NCBI GenBank assembly: GCA_015039365.1 | Contig: WION01000222.1 | Coordinates: 24,121 to 88,120, forward strand | Length of the DNA: 64,000 nucleotides | Origin: Amanita rubescens | Lineage: Eukaryota; Basidiomycota; Agaricomycetes; Agaricales; Amanitaceae | Direction: 5' to 3' | Part shown: positions 10,566-21,965 of the stretch, one piece after another | Layout of the letters: the number at the start of each line of letters is the position of its first letter | Numbering within the stretch: position 1 is the stretch's first letter | Position numbers and translations under genes: made by a program | Notes under the pieces: generated by a model | Told to the model about the DNA's origin: nothing | Databases searched by the model: none | Seen by the model: only the letters and a program-made list of their open reading frames with translations

Positions 10566-12407
10566 TCATTGACACTGCCCAACTAATTTCGCGCGAATCA
10601 GTCGCCAAATTCTCTTCCTCTCTTCCTCAGCTCCGCTTCGTCCAAGCACCGACTTGTTCTCGACAGCACATTGAACAAGGTATGGTAATGATTCAGAAAG
10701 CACACCATATGGAAGATACCTAAAAGAATTGAGACTCGTTCAAAAATTGATCAATTTGCACATACTTCATTACAAAAGGGATGTTTGACTTCGTTCTCTG
10801 CACCAAAGAATCAGTCAAATCATCATACATCCCATACAGCTGTGCGATTGCGACACGTTGTACTACCTCATCTTGTATTGACACCACCATTCTCTTGTTT
10901 CCCTCCTCGTGTATCTCTTCTTTGCTGGCCAAATTCGCCTTGACGAGTTCCTCCAACACGACCTCACAGCTCTCCTGGTTGTGTGTCCCAAATATGACAG
11001 CAATTTGGGGCACCGAAAGTTCAGTCTCGCTACTTTCCCTCGATGAGGACAACAACGGCCACCAACTGTTGTTGCTCGTCCCGCTCCCATCGCTGGCTGC
11101 ATTGACGTCCGCAGCAACAGCTCTGACCAGCGTCCGCACGCCTTCGTTGAAGCACGTATCTGTCTCGAATTTCGTCGTCCAAACGGGAGGGTCCGGATCT
11201 GGGGAAATGGATATGGTATCTTCTTTGCTCTCAGTAGCCTGAGCGTGGTGGGCATGAATTTCATACTCATGACTCGCCCCCCTGACGAGCTTGACTCCAA
11301 GGGCGTAGTTATGCTTACGTGCATCCCGAAGCGCCTCTGCTAAGAATCCCGGATTTCTGCAAAGCGTCAGCCAAAGGACTAGAAAGCACGTTCCAGACAC
11401 TTGCCTTCGTAGGTATGCTTGCCAAGTGCCATAGACCAAAGGCTGGATATCGCCACTGTTATGATCTAATGCATTGAATTTGCGCATTAGACTCGATTGG
11501 AACGCGTCCACTGCTGGCTGGTACCAGCTATATTCCGCATCCTTCACATCTCGTCCTTTGGCTCGGGTGCATATTTCCTCCAGGTCAGCATGCAGTTTTC
11601 GAAGAGACTCGACGTCTTTCTGTGTCAGGTTCATGCTCTGTTCAGAGGCTGACGGCATTTGATCATCGCAGCTGGAAAAGATCACGGGTGTATGTGTACT
11701 GTCTAAGACTGCGAGATCCGACGGAGCTGGGGAACCGGGAAAGGGAACTATTTGAGCACCCTGAGATAAACGAGCCTTGACGATATGTGCCGAGAGTTTG
11801 ATCAAAGCGCGTGCATCAGGTATTAGCGCAGACTGGAAGACGTGATGCTTTAGCCCTTTCACCGCTACGTTAACCACTGCGACCTTACCAATTTCAATGC
11901 AATCCACGTGCGCCTATTAAGATTTCCGCGATTGTCCAAGGAATCCTCGAAATCGGCAGCAGTGTCAACGGTCTTGATCATCTCATCCACGGAACGTTTA
12001 TGAGATGCATTGCCCTGTCCAAACGCGTCAGGTTCCAGCCGTCCAACCTCGACGAGTGTATATACCAGTAATGCTCCTTTATTTTCGGTACGTAGGGCGC
12101 GCAGGACAGGAATCGTATCGCGTGCAGTTTCCCCAGCCACAAACTAGAGCCATCAGCGGTCATCCGACAGGATGTTGGAGACGGATTGACGAACCTTGTT
12201 GAAGAACGCCGCCCGGACCGAGACCTCCGTGATCTGTTTCACCACTGGCACGCTCAAAAGAGTACGTAGAATATGAGGAGAATACTCGACAAGCGAGGGT
12301 ACGGAGCACATGGTATACGCGGCATAAGCTCTTGCGAGAGAGCTCAATGGAGGATTCGTGCTGGCGCTAGAGGCTTGCTCTGTATCTGTGATATGTTGCT
12401 TCGTCAT
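10566..12407 (-). CDS. Proline dehydrogenase copy 1 (PRODH1), active site altered
   Basis: FAD-dependent proline oxidase family (mitochondrial first step of proline breakdown to pyrroline-5-carboxylate). Family landmarks seen: AYAAYTMCSVP near the start, DAEYSWYQPAVDAF, YGTWQAYLRR, GVKLVRGA, FGTHNQESC, AQLYGM, and YLPYG before the end. At least five exons; the last runs about 10718-10566. Three oddities suggest loss of activity. The conserved C-terminal RR..EN motif (proline carboxylate binding in PutA/PRODH) reads QCAVEN. Three residues (VVI in PRODH2) of the barrel strand before DAEYSW are deleted. RGAY is RGAS. From ATG 12407 there is no mitochondrial presequence, although related DNA continues upstream out of frame. 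Splice sites and the rest of the frame are open, so it may be transcribed. The 3' end abuts the A-gene remnant, as in the 34 kb copy. Confidence 0.85.
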
Positions 12408-12589
12408 GATATAATAGCGACAGCCGCGCAGCGCTTGTAGTTTGAGCGAGTTCGTCGTTGAATACGAGTTCGAAAAATGGACCGGTGCATGCTTGATAGA
12501 TATAGAGATTGACGATAGAAGAATGAAGTTGATGCACTTTACATCGTCGACACTTGACCTGGACCAAGGTTAAAAATGTCAGCTAGCAT

Positions 12590-13129
12590 TCAAGGACATG
12601 TGCCATCTTCTGCGTTGTGCTCGCCTCGGTGAAGCCGTCCAACGATGGCATCGCATCCGAGTCGTTTGATGACCGCAATATCAAGATGATCTCGAAGCCA
12701 GTGGTTTTTTAGAAGAGCGGTAGAAGAAGCGGCAGCAGTCGTCGATGAGCATTTCAAGATGGGAAACACAGGAAGAAAGCTGGATTGAACCTGAGGGAGT
12801 AAGACGGCTGTCGCGGTCAGTTGAACGAGTAGCATGGAACTAGCGAACCTTATTGGACATTGAATCATATCGACTGCCGCGTCATTATTTAAATACACAC
12901 TTGGATACGAATATGTGGTCGACCGACACGGTTGCATAATGCCATTGCCATCGGGTTCAGCTTCTTGGAGATAAACGTCGCATAGTAGAGTAAACAGGAA
13001 CCAAAATGAGGATGAGGGCGAAATGCAGAAGGATTTCGAGATGAGACCGCAGCCATGGCTTAGAAATTCTATTCTACTTCTTGTAGTTGTAGCCGTTTTG
13101 AGTCCCGAAGCTATACTGACTGATATCAA
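12590..13129 (-). CDS. Hypothetical open frame upstream of PRODH1
   Basis: A 179-codon frame with no recognised domain. It overlaps the ~120 bp segment duplicated (inverted) at 1.2 kb. There the frame is shifted, and in both copies a different frame (MAAVSSRNPSA) fits equally well, which argues that neither is a healthy gene. One central stretch is hydrophobic (FWFLFTLLCDVYL). It could be a chance ORF over a decayed gene. Confidence 0.25.
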   Translation of the reverse strand: MISVSIASGLKTATTTRSRIEFLSHGCGLISKSFCISPSSSFWFLFTLLCDVYLQEAEPDGNGIMQPCRSTTYSYPSVYLNNDAAVDMIQCPIRFASSMLLVQLTATAVLLPQVQSSFLPVFPILKCSSTTAAASSTALLKNHWLRDHLDIAVIKRLGCDAIVGRLHRGEHNAEDGTCP

Positions 13130-13277
13130 TCTTTGACGAGCAGCTGTGTGAGCGCGTTTAGGGTGTGGCTGTGCAGGATATATTATTGTTCAAGTTGTAC
13201 CGGTATGGCTAACTTTAGTATTCCAAAGTCTATTCAGCGCTTTCACTTTCTTTGCGATTACATGAACGGAATTTGCC

Positions 13278-16200
13278 ATGGGTTGCACTTGCAGCATTAT
13301 GGGCTATACTTGCAGCACCAAGGATTGCACCTGCATCAAGGATCCCGAGAGTGTTCCCATTGATTCCCAAGACAAAGATCTCAACCAGTCGGCTCCCACT
13401 GCTAATCCACCTTTGGGTTCGGCTTCTGGTGCTCCTCCAGCCTCCAAGGCTCCCGAAGCTTTAGGTTTGCCTCCCAGTTATTCTCAACGCTTGACTTCTG
13501 AACCCCCGGCTCCAGATTCGATTCCCAATGCTTCTTCGGCACCCATGCACCCTCCCGGTGCTCTTCCAGCCTCGGCTCCCATTACACCTCAAGGCTCAAG
13601 TTTCAACGTGTCATTGGCGATCTCAACGCCCAGCGCTTCTCAAGGTTCGGTTCCCAAAGCTCTTGCAGGCTTAACCCCCGAAGTGTCTACTTCAGGGTCA
13701 GCTCACAGTACGTCTCAAGTCTTAACTCCAATTACCGACCTAGGCTCTGAGTTGACTTCCAACATCACTCCGTCCTTAGCTCAGGGCTTGACCCCTGATA
13801 CTCCTTCTCGAGCGTCATCTTTTAAAGGTATTTCGGACTGGAATATCAGGGATCTTCTTTCCACTGTCAAAATGCTATGTAACGACCAGACAGTTAGTAC
13901 CCTTTGTTTAATAGACTTTTCTCTGACCGACAGAACTTAAAGGAAGAGAGTCGGGATGCTGGTTATAGAACCATCATAGAGCCGTTTGCCGCTCCGGATC
14001 TCTTGAAGCAGATAGAGGATAGCGAGCTTATGGAGGATGATCAAACGAAAATTCTAAAAATTATGCAAGAAGTGTGCAAACTGTGCAAATCCAAGCATAG
14101 ATTACTAATTTTTGTGAAAATCAGTGCATAGCAGATCACGAGATTGACTCGGACAAAAAACGCGAGGCTATAGCCAAGAACCTATATAAGCTGCTTCGGG
14201 CGTCAAAACAGCTTCTGCCCCGACGTCAGTTGGGCGCTAGAGAAGTGAAGTGGTCAGACCAGGAGAGCAAGGGAAAGTTTCTCCACAGCGAATATGTTAA
14301 GATCAAAGTCATCCGTTCTGCCAACATGAAGAATAACAGTAGCATACAAGTACGTCTGAGCCCTGGTATGAAATCCTCTTCCATGACTCAGTCACCATCA
14401 GAGGATTAGCCATGAGGTTGAGTCGTGGGCAAAGATATACGAAAGGGATCAAGGAGAGTATATCTTACCATTCTACGGCTTCTACTCCCCCGACGGCCTT
14501 CGCATGTGAGTAGTACTTTCCATAATGTATACAATGTCCAACTAGTTAATGTTAAATCAGTGCTTTGGTTAGCCCATGGATGCATAATGGCGACGCCCTA
14601 ACGTATGTCATGCATCATGACAAAGACGTCAACTATTACCGAAAACTTGTAGGCTCTGTCCTTTTTCTCCATTTTTCTGGATTTTGAATGTGCCGATATA
14701 GATCCTTGACATTGCGAAAGGGATCAAGGTCCTCCACGACACGAACCCTGTCATTGTACATGGAAACCTGAGAGCAGTTCGTGACTCTTGTTTGTGACAC
14801 TGGCGTAGAGTGTGCTAATGTCTTGACAAGAAAAATATACTTATTGGAGACAAAGGCCAACCGTTAATCACAGACTATGCGCTTGCAAAGGCATGCTATA
14901 CTAACCCATATTCGTACGCAACGCTAAATGCCGTCCACGTAGTTTGATGGTGAACTGATTACCCTGACCACTCGGGCACCAGATGGTTGTAGATGGTGTG
15001 CACCAGAGGTTTTCCAACTTGACGGAGAAGCTACTGTGTCAACCGCGGGCGATATTTATAGCTTTGGCATGACCATTCTGGAGGTAAGTCCCTTTTTATT
15101 TTTGCCTTTGATGCTGGGAAACTGAATGTCATCTAGTTGCTTACTCATGAGATGCCGTACACTAGTATCAGGAATAATCTTCAGGTTGTTGCAATGAAGC
15201 AGGAGAATCAACCGCCCGATCGCCCGCAAGACGAGCGCGTCATAGAGCGTGGGCTGGATCAAACAATGTGGGACCTTCTCTGTCGTTGCTGGTCTGAGGA
15301 GTCGACCCGCATAGATCTAGTCAACCTCATCGACGCCATCAAGAACCTTCCTCCCTTACCTGCAGGTGACACGAATACACATGCGCCTTGGGCAACAAAG
15401 GTTCGAAAATTATATTTTGGCGTCAATGATTTATTGCTGATCTCCCATCCTCCACATCGCGGTCAGACGAAAAGACATATCCAACCAAAGCAAAAGAGAC
15501 ACTCAGATCCACCACGACTTACAGATATTGTATCCGAGGTGCGGTCTCTCTAATACACCCCACGTTGTGGCTAATTGATACTAGCTCACCACAAATGACG
15601 ACGTGACAAAGAAGAAACAAATTGACCTGCTGTCAAAACTTTTATGCTCATCAGACCACCACAGCATCAGCTCTTCGTATGTCCAGGACCTGATAGATTC
15701 TATTTTAAGTGTATGTATATTCTACTTGTTTGTATTATTACTCATTACTGGCAGCTATTTCGCAATAATAGCCTACCAAATTCAGAAGCCAAAAGACAAG
15801 CAAGGAAACTAATGTATGAATCGGTATCCAAGATAAATGGCACACCAAGATCTCTTTCGATTACCGAGTCGGATATCAAATTAGAGCATAGTCTTGACAT
15901 TACGTGTCACGGAACTTCTGGCGAGCGGGAAGCTACTTTAAAAATGATAAATAAAGTACCCACCCGAATATTTTCCAATTCACATTACTGATTCTTTGAT
16001 AAGGATTTGGTCACAAAAGACCTCTTTCGAGACGCTCTTGGGTGGCAATCGCTCGCCAAAGAGGAATATATTGTCCCATTGCTGGGAATATATGAAGCAG
16101 AATTAAACTCATTCCTTGTGTCACAGCGCATGCCTAAATCATTAACCGATTGGAGAGTAAGTCAGGGACAGGACATCAATGCAACTCAGATACATGGACG

Positions 16201-16888
16201 GGTAAGAGTCTAGCGCTTATATTAAGAAGATCAAATGCAATCCATGACTCATATACAACAGATGCGGGAGGTAGCCGAAGGCATTGCTTATATTCACTCT
16301 GAAGGAATTATGCATGGCGATTTGCGTGGAGTACGTATCCTGACCTAGCGTTTCGTCACATAAGTTTCATTTCTTTGTCTACTAGGAAAATATTGTTCTC
16401 GAAGATGATTCCCGCTGCAGGATTGCTTACTTTGGATTAACCCATGATCGCGATCTGAATAAGTCCACTGTGCCGTTCACATTCAGTCCACATTTTGCTG
16501 CGCCAGAACTCTTTGGCATGTGCAACAATTGTGCTGAACCTGCGTGTCACGGATGCGGTACAGGTGACCATGTGCAGAAAGGCGGTAAAACCATGAAAAC
16601 AGACGTGTATGCTTTTGGTTGCCTTTACTATACAGTGGGTTTCAAATGTTCTTTTTAATTCAACCTCTTGAGCGATACTGTCTTCTGCAGATATTCTATG
16701 GTCAGCTTCCTTTTGAGGGGAAGAATTATTACCAAATCATGTGGCTCGTCACCCAAAAAGAGCGCCCAAAGCAATTAGGAAAACGCATGGAAACCGATAC
16801 CTGGAATCTTCTCCTGGACTGTTGGAAACAGAAGCCTTCTGATCGTCCATCGATGCAAGAAATAGTAGCTCGTCTCGTCGATCACTAA
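13278..16888 (+). CDS. Tandem double-pseudokinase TKL protein with Cys-rich acylation start
   Basis: Starts MGCTCSIMGYTC: Gly2/Ser6 myristoylation consensus plus clustered cysteines, so a doubly acylated membrane anchor is inferred. A ~190-residue Pro/Ser/Thr/Ala spacer follows, then two kinase-like units. Unit 1 (~14.2-15.4 kb) belongs to a different TKL branch; its catalytic loop is HGNLRA (Asp to Asn) and DFG reads DYA, so it is a pseudokinase, though CAPEV, DIYSFGM and CWSEES are kept. Unit 2 (~15.6-16.9 kb) begins with the shared linker and has a degenerate glycine loop, a Lys in ATLKM, HGDLRG, but YFG in place of DFG. It then has APELFGMCNNC, DVYAFGCLYY and a normal C-lobe to the TAA at 16888. 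About 12 short-intron exons. Likely a scaffold or allosteric partner rather than an enzyme. Confidence 0.75.
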
Positions 16889-17291
16889 ATTAAGAAATAG
16901 TGGTACTGATGCCGTCTACTTAAGGCGGGGCATCTATTCTATCAGTACTTTACCTATCCTCGCAAGTCTTGTTTGTTTGTAGAATAATTATGCAGAACTG
17001 TAACATTTTCACCCACAGCTCGTCCTCGCGCCTGATCCCTTGAGTGCATGTAAGTTACAGGGGAGGCCCAGATGACAGCGATGTATCTCTACACTCTTCT
17101 TATCCCCTTGATTCTTCTTTTGTACATAACGTTCTTGCTGCCCTCCATCGGTACCTCACCCTACCGCTCGACTTTCCCAGAGTTCAGCGTCGCTGGACGC
17201 CGAGTTCGACCAGTCAAATCACATGTCTAACAAACGTCTGCTGTGGCTGTGCTGGTTCAGTCTTGACCGGTGACCGGTGACCCTGAACCAG
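16889..17291. other. Intergenic spacer before the NTPase gene
   Basis: About 400 bases. It contains CT-rich stretches and a nearly duplicated TGACCGG run (17266-17281) just before the next gene's start. No gene seen. Confidence 0.4.
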
Positions 17292-20200
17292 ATGGATGTC
17301 GATCTTCCTTCCACTAGTTCAAAACGCCCTGCTCCTCCCTCCTCCTCTTCCGCTGACAAACGCCCAAACCTTCTTCTGCCGGATAGACAACTGACTACGC
17401 TCAGCTTCAACATGGATAGGGAGAGGACGAAATGGGAAATGTTGATCAATGCAGCCGAGGCTAACGAATACCTGTGGTTGAGTATACTTTCGGACGTTTT
17501 GATGCGCCTCACGATGGAATTGGCGTCCACAAACATGAAAGACAGCGTTATCGCGAATCTGACCCTTCCGCGCGCAGAAGCCATTGTGAAGAATTTCAAC
17601 GAAGACGAGTTGGAAGGGTGGAAGGTTGGCGTGCGGAATGGTGTTAAGAGGAACGATTGGATTGACCTGCTTGCGCGTCGTATGTACATTTCGGATTATT
17701 TTTATAATCCGATCACATTTAATCGCGACCACAGTGGAACTCGAAATTCCAGAGATAGCGGCAGCGTTATTGACCGCCGATGAACAGCAGGTTTGTTCGT
17801 ATTCGTACCTATGTATTTTAAGTTCTCAAACTGAATCAGTTGCCAAACGAGCCCGAGGCAGTGGAAGAGGCATGTCCGGGCCTCACCCCCTCATCTTCCG
17901 ATAATTTCAGCCCTGCGCAACACAAAATAAAAGACGAGGAAGTCACCCAGGCTGCCTCGGACATTTTCGGCGAACAATTGGAGTTGTCCACGAAGGTTGA
18001 ATGCGCGACCCTTCTCGAATGCATCATCGACCGCTCAGAGGGCAAACTCCAGGTCGCGTTTACCAACAATGGAAAGGCAATCAAACTCATGCGCGAAAAT
18101 CCCAAATTGGAATCTGCACTGAAAAAAGCTTGGAGAACAAAGGATTACCAGGAGATTCGGGAATCAGGTGAGCGTCGGGCCTCGCTTGCAGGCAGTTACT
18201 GTTTCCCTCAACTCGCTCCCGGCAGAGTTATTGACCGTGCCGAAGCCCTATAAAGATGAACGTACGAGCCATTGTCAATTCCAAAATCTGACATATTGAC
18301 CATTCCGGATACAGCGGCGGCGCAGAGGGCAGGCTAGGAGTTAATATATAACGATACGGAGAGACTTGCTCATAGTTTTCTTAGCGACTGAAAACGCATG
18401 GATTACTCAGTACCGCGGTAAAGCTCCGGCGGCATTGTGGGGCCAAATAAAAAAGTCTATGACGCAAACGGATCGATACGCCAGATATCTTGCAATTGTC
18501 CAGTCGTCTGGCACAGGGAAATCCCGGATGATAGATGAATTGAGCAAGAAGCACTTAGTGATACCTGTCAACTTACGAGACTCTCATGAAACCGGTCTGT
18601 CTCTTTTTTTGTCACGCTGCAGGCTGGCAGTGGTTTAAAATATTTCAGGCTATCCTCCCCCAGACGAGCAAGCACGCCGATATATTTGCTGTACGGCCAG
18701 CGAAATGGACGCCCGTGTCCATGCTGTAGCTTTTCTAAGAGCAGTCTTCAACGGGGCTTCAAAAGTTATTACCAATCTTCGCGTCGAGGGCGTGGATCGT
18801 CATAACCAGACCGTGAATTTATTCAGCAAATACATGTCCGAGGGCATGAATAGTGAATCACATGGTGAAAACCGACGCTCTTTCTATGATAACGTGGTTT
18901 CGGGTGCGATCCAGGTGCGTTGAGTATAATGTCAGTTTCTGCACCGGACCTTAACCGGCTCGCAGCTGGAAGGGGAAATCGATCAGGCTTTTGCTAAGAA
19001 AAGAGATATCGACGATCAGCTGGCATCTGCGGGAATATGCGATGCCTTTGACAAATTGACTGTGACCTTGTCTTCTCTAAGTCCAAACCCTGTCACCCTC
19101 GCCACCAGGCGTACCGAGCCTTTGGTCATCCTCGCGTTTGATGAAGCACGCGCCCTCTCAAAACTTCACAATGACGAGTGGTCTCCTTTCAGTGAACTCC
19201 GCCGTGCCTTGCATGCATTAAACGAACGACTTCTCTTTTCGCTGTTCCTCACGACGACAGGAAATGTTAATGCGTTAGCCCCCTCATCTAGCAAAGACCT
19301 TTCCAGTCGCATGCGAAGTGAAGCCTTCTCTGCCAGTCGCCCCTTCGCTGAGGTTGGCTTTGATCACTTCGCGGTCAAAAACCAGTTCAATCTCAAAAAA
19401 GTCGCGGATGACGAACACATATCCCACTTTGGTCGTCCGCTGTGCGTCTCTTGAGTTAGTTGTCCACAAATAATTGCTTAGTTTTACTTTTCAGATGGGC
19501 AACTCGCTACGATGAAGGAAGTGATTCTGTCAAATCTGATATCATTCAATTTGCTGCTTTTAAACTCCGTGCTGGGAACAGTCGTTCGGGCGAACTCATT
19601 AAGACCGAAAAGCTGGCTTGCCTTGCACAACGGTTGCCGATCGAGTTCCACTCCGTCACGTATGCTTCCAAGGTTGACGAGCTTAAACTTGTCGAAGGCC
19701 ACATGCGCATCCTTCTACGATCCGACCCTGGGTTCGAGAGCCTGACCACGGTGTCAGCATCGGAGCCATTGCTGTCCGAAGCAGCATATTCGATGATGTA
19801 CCCTGATACGACGTTTAAGGCTGCAGAAACGCTCAAGAGTTGCTTGGCCGGTTACGCCATCCATAAAGGCGACCGCGGAGAACTGTTAGTCATGTTGCTC
19901 TTCATATTGGCTCGCGATCGCGCAATTGGACCTCCTGACGGATACGGTCGTCCTTCTTCCGGACGACGGTGGTGCTTGGTCCCTCGCTTCATGAAAGCGT
20001 TGTTCAGATTTCAACATCCACTGGAGGCTTTCGCTAAAAGCAAAATTTTCTTTAACCACTGGGTAAAGGTACACCAACATGCGATGGTGAACGTTAAATA
20101 CCTTGCGCAACTGATGCGCAGAGGGGCAGCTTTGCTGTGTGGTACAAACCAGGCCGGAATCAATGGTATCATCCCATTCTTGCTTAAAGGTTACACCATT

Positions 20201-20782
20201 TTCCTCAAAAACATCGGTGCCATCGTCTTTCAAGTTAAAAACGACGAAAAGTTTCAAGATACACCAAAATTCAAGCTCTTCAAGGCCATGGACCCATATG
20301 CACTTGGCATCCTGAATCGAGGAGACAAAATTCCCATTATTCGGATCGTCTTTGCTCTTGCCTCAAAGACTTCTTGTCTCAAACGTGTTAAATGTGAAGA
20401 AGACTTTGAGAGCTATGACTTCTGGGTTGGCGGCATATCTCCAACTGTTTTTTTACCTGTGGGTGATCACGACGAGAGCATCTGGACGGCACTCCTACAG
20501 GCTACATATGGCTGGGAAGACATTTACAAGACAGACTTCGACAGTATTGCTATGCGAGGCCTTCGTCGATCGATGAATCCGGGTACGGCTAAAAATAAAC
20601 ATCAGTGGGAGAATTGGGCCGATTTTACGGCAATGGATAACAGTAAGGAGAATGATGATGATGATGATGATGATGAGGAGGAGGAGGAGGAGGGTTTGGA
20701 TGAGGAGGAGGAGGAGGAGGAGGAAGAAGAGGAAGAGGAGGAGGAGGAGGAGGAAGAGGAGGAGCGTATGGATGAGGATTAG
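17292..20782 (+). CDS. Large fungal P-loop NTPase ('SSGTGKSR' family) with acidic tail
   Basis: Start is ATG 17292 (MDVDLPSTSSKRP, nuclear-type basic patch). At least seven exons: to 17678, from 17743, from 17841, an unclear junction near 18290-18375, then to 18592, 18649-18914, 18964-19441 and 19495-20782. Motifs: QSSGTGKSRMIDEL (Walker A), RDSHETG then YPPPDEQ, and VILAFDEAR (Walker B). A long C-terminal region includes RPLWATRYDEG. This family is widespread and multi-copy in basidiomycetes and resembles the NTPase seen next to or within Crinkler-type proteins; that link is inference. The protein ends in ~45 mostly Glu/Asp residues encoded by a GAG/GAT microsatellite. The junction near 18.3 kb does not splice cleanly, so one exon may be damaged. 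Confidence 0.7.
20650..20768 (+). repeat. GAT/GAG trinucleotide microsatellite
   Basis: GATGATGATGAT followed by a long run of GAG/GAA codons, translated as the Asp/Glu tail of the NTPase. Length variation would change only the number of acidic residues. Confidence 0.9.
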
Positions 20783-20929
20783 ATGATACATGAGAATGCC
20801 AACAGTGGCTTTGCGCTTATGCAGGTATTCGATCGACTATCATCTGTGTATGTATTAGGTCAGCCACGGAGACTACAATTCAATCACAACTTCATGTAAC
20901 AATACCTCTCAGCAACAAAATCATTTAAC

Positions 20930-21913
20930 CCTCAGCAAAAATCGTTCCAGGCGTCCAGGCGCTCATCACTCAGATTCTGTGCCTCGTGCCCTGGAGACTC
21001 AGATTGCCGATCAGTGACTTCACTGTCGCCTGACAATACCCTGAACAAAATCGTTCAAACGCTCGACGCTGGCCTTCTGGTGCCTCAGGCCCTGGAGGCT
21101 CGGATGCCAATCAGTCGACTTCACTGTCGCCTGGCAATACCTTTCAACAAAATTGCTCAAACCCCAAGGTACATCGACGCTTGCCTTCTGGTACCTCGGG
21201 CCCTCGAGACCCGGATGCCTGCGTATTTAAAATTACGTTTGGTCAAATCATCGTTCACCAGGAAACAATCCTTCTCTCCCCGGATTTTCACTGCAAAATT
21301 AGTGATTTTGGCTTGACGCGGCGCGTAGCCACCTGATAAAGAGATCACCTTATTCCACCCATTGCTTAACAATATTCCGCAGCAAAATCATTTGAACGCC
21401 AAGGTGGCCCGAGGCTCCCAAGACTCGAGTACCAATCATTCAATTCCTCAGTTGCCTGATAGCGTCTCTCGGCAAAACCATTCAAACACCAAGGCGCTCC
21501 GACGGTCGCCTTCTGGTGCCCCGGGCCCTTTGGACTCGGACAGCAATCACCCAATTCCACCGTTGCCTACCAATACCTCTCGAGATCATTTGCTAGGTCC
21601 TAGTGTGTCTCAACGCTCGGCCTCCAGTGCCCCTCGAGGTTTAAATGGTAGTTTGATTTCACGATTTCCTGCCAACGCCTCCCAAGATTGTTTGCCGGCT
21701 CCCAACGTGTCTCAACGCTCAGCTTCCGGTGCACCTCGAGACTTGAATGCCAGTCTCATTTCGCGATTGCCTTTCAATGCCTCTCGAGATCGTGTGGTAG
21801 GTAATTACAAAGTAGATCGTACAGCATTTTACAAGCAAGGGTATTCGCGACGGGCAGGCAATTACTGGATGTCAGCTTTCTGTAGTGGTAATGTATTAAC
21901 CTTATGGACATGA
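20930..21913 (+). pseudogene. Decayed TKL kinase (N-terminal repeats plus an orphan DFG exon)
   Basis: Two or three imperfect ~100 bp repeats (containing CGCTCGACGCTGGCC-like and GCCCTGGAGGCTCGGATG-like stretches) match the Ser/Pro/Arg-rich N-terminal region of the local kinases. At about 21255-21325 lies an isolated activation-segment exon with FHCKISDFGLT, an intact DFG, but no catalytic loop or C-lobe around it. 21362-21913 is another open low-complexity N-terminal region (repeats of SASSAPRGLN and SASGAPRDLN) like the one at 2.4-2.8 kb. It runs convergently into the minus-strand kinase gene. Frames are broken between segments. Confidence 0.6.
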
Positions 21914-21965
21914 AAAGTTGTTCCTATAAGTGAGAATGCCCCGATGGAATGAACAGATCATTATT

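Noticed and set aside
19484..20257. Long minus-strand open frames inside the NTPase gene
   Set aside because: They are shadows of the plus-strand coding exon, with no motifs and poor composition.
20495..20791. Leu/Ile-rich minus-strand frame that looks like membrane segments
   Set aside because: It is the antisense of the GAG/GAT microsatellite, not a real transmembrane protein.
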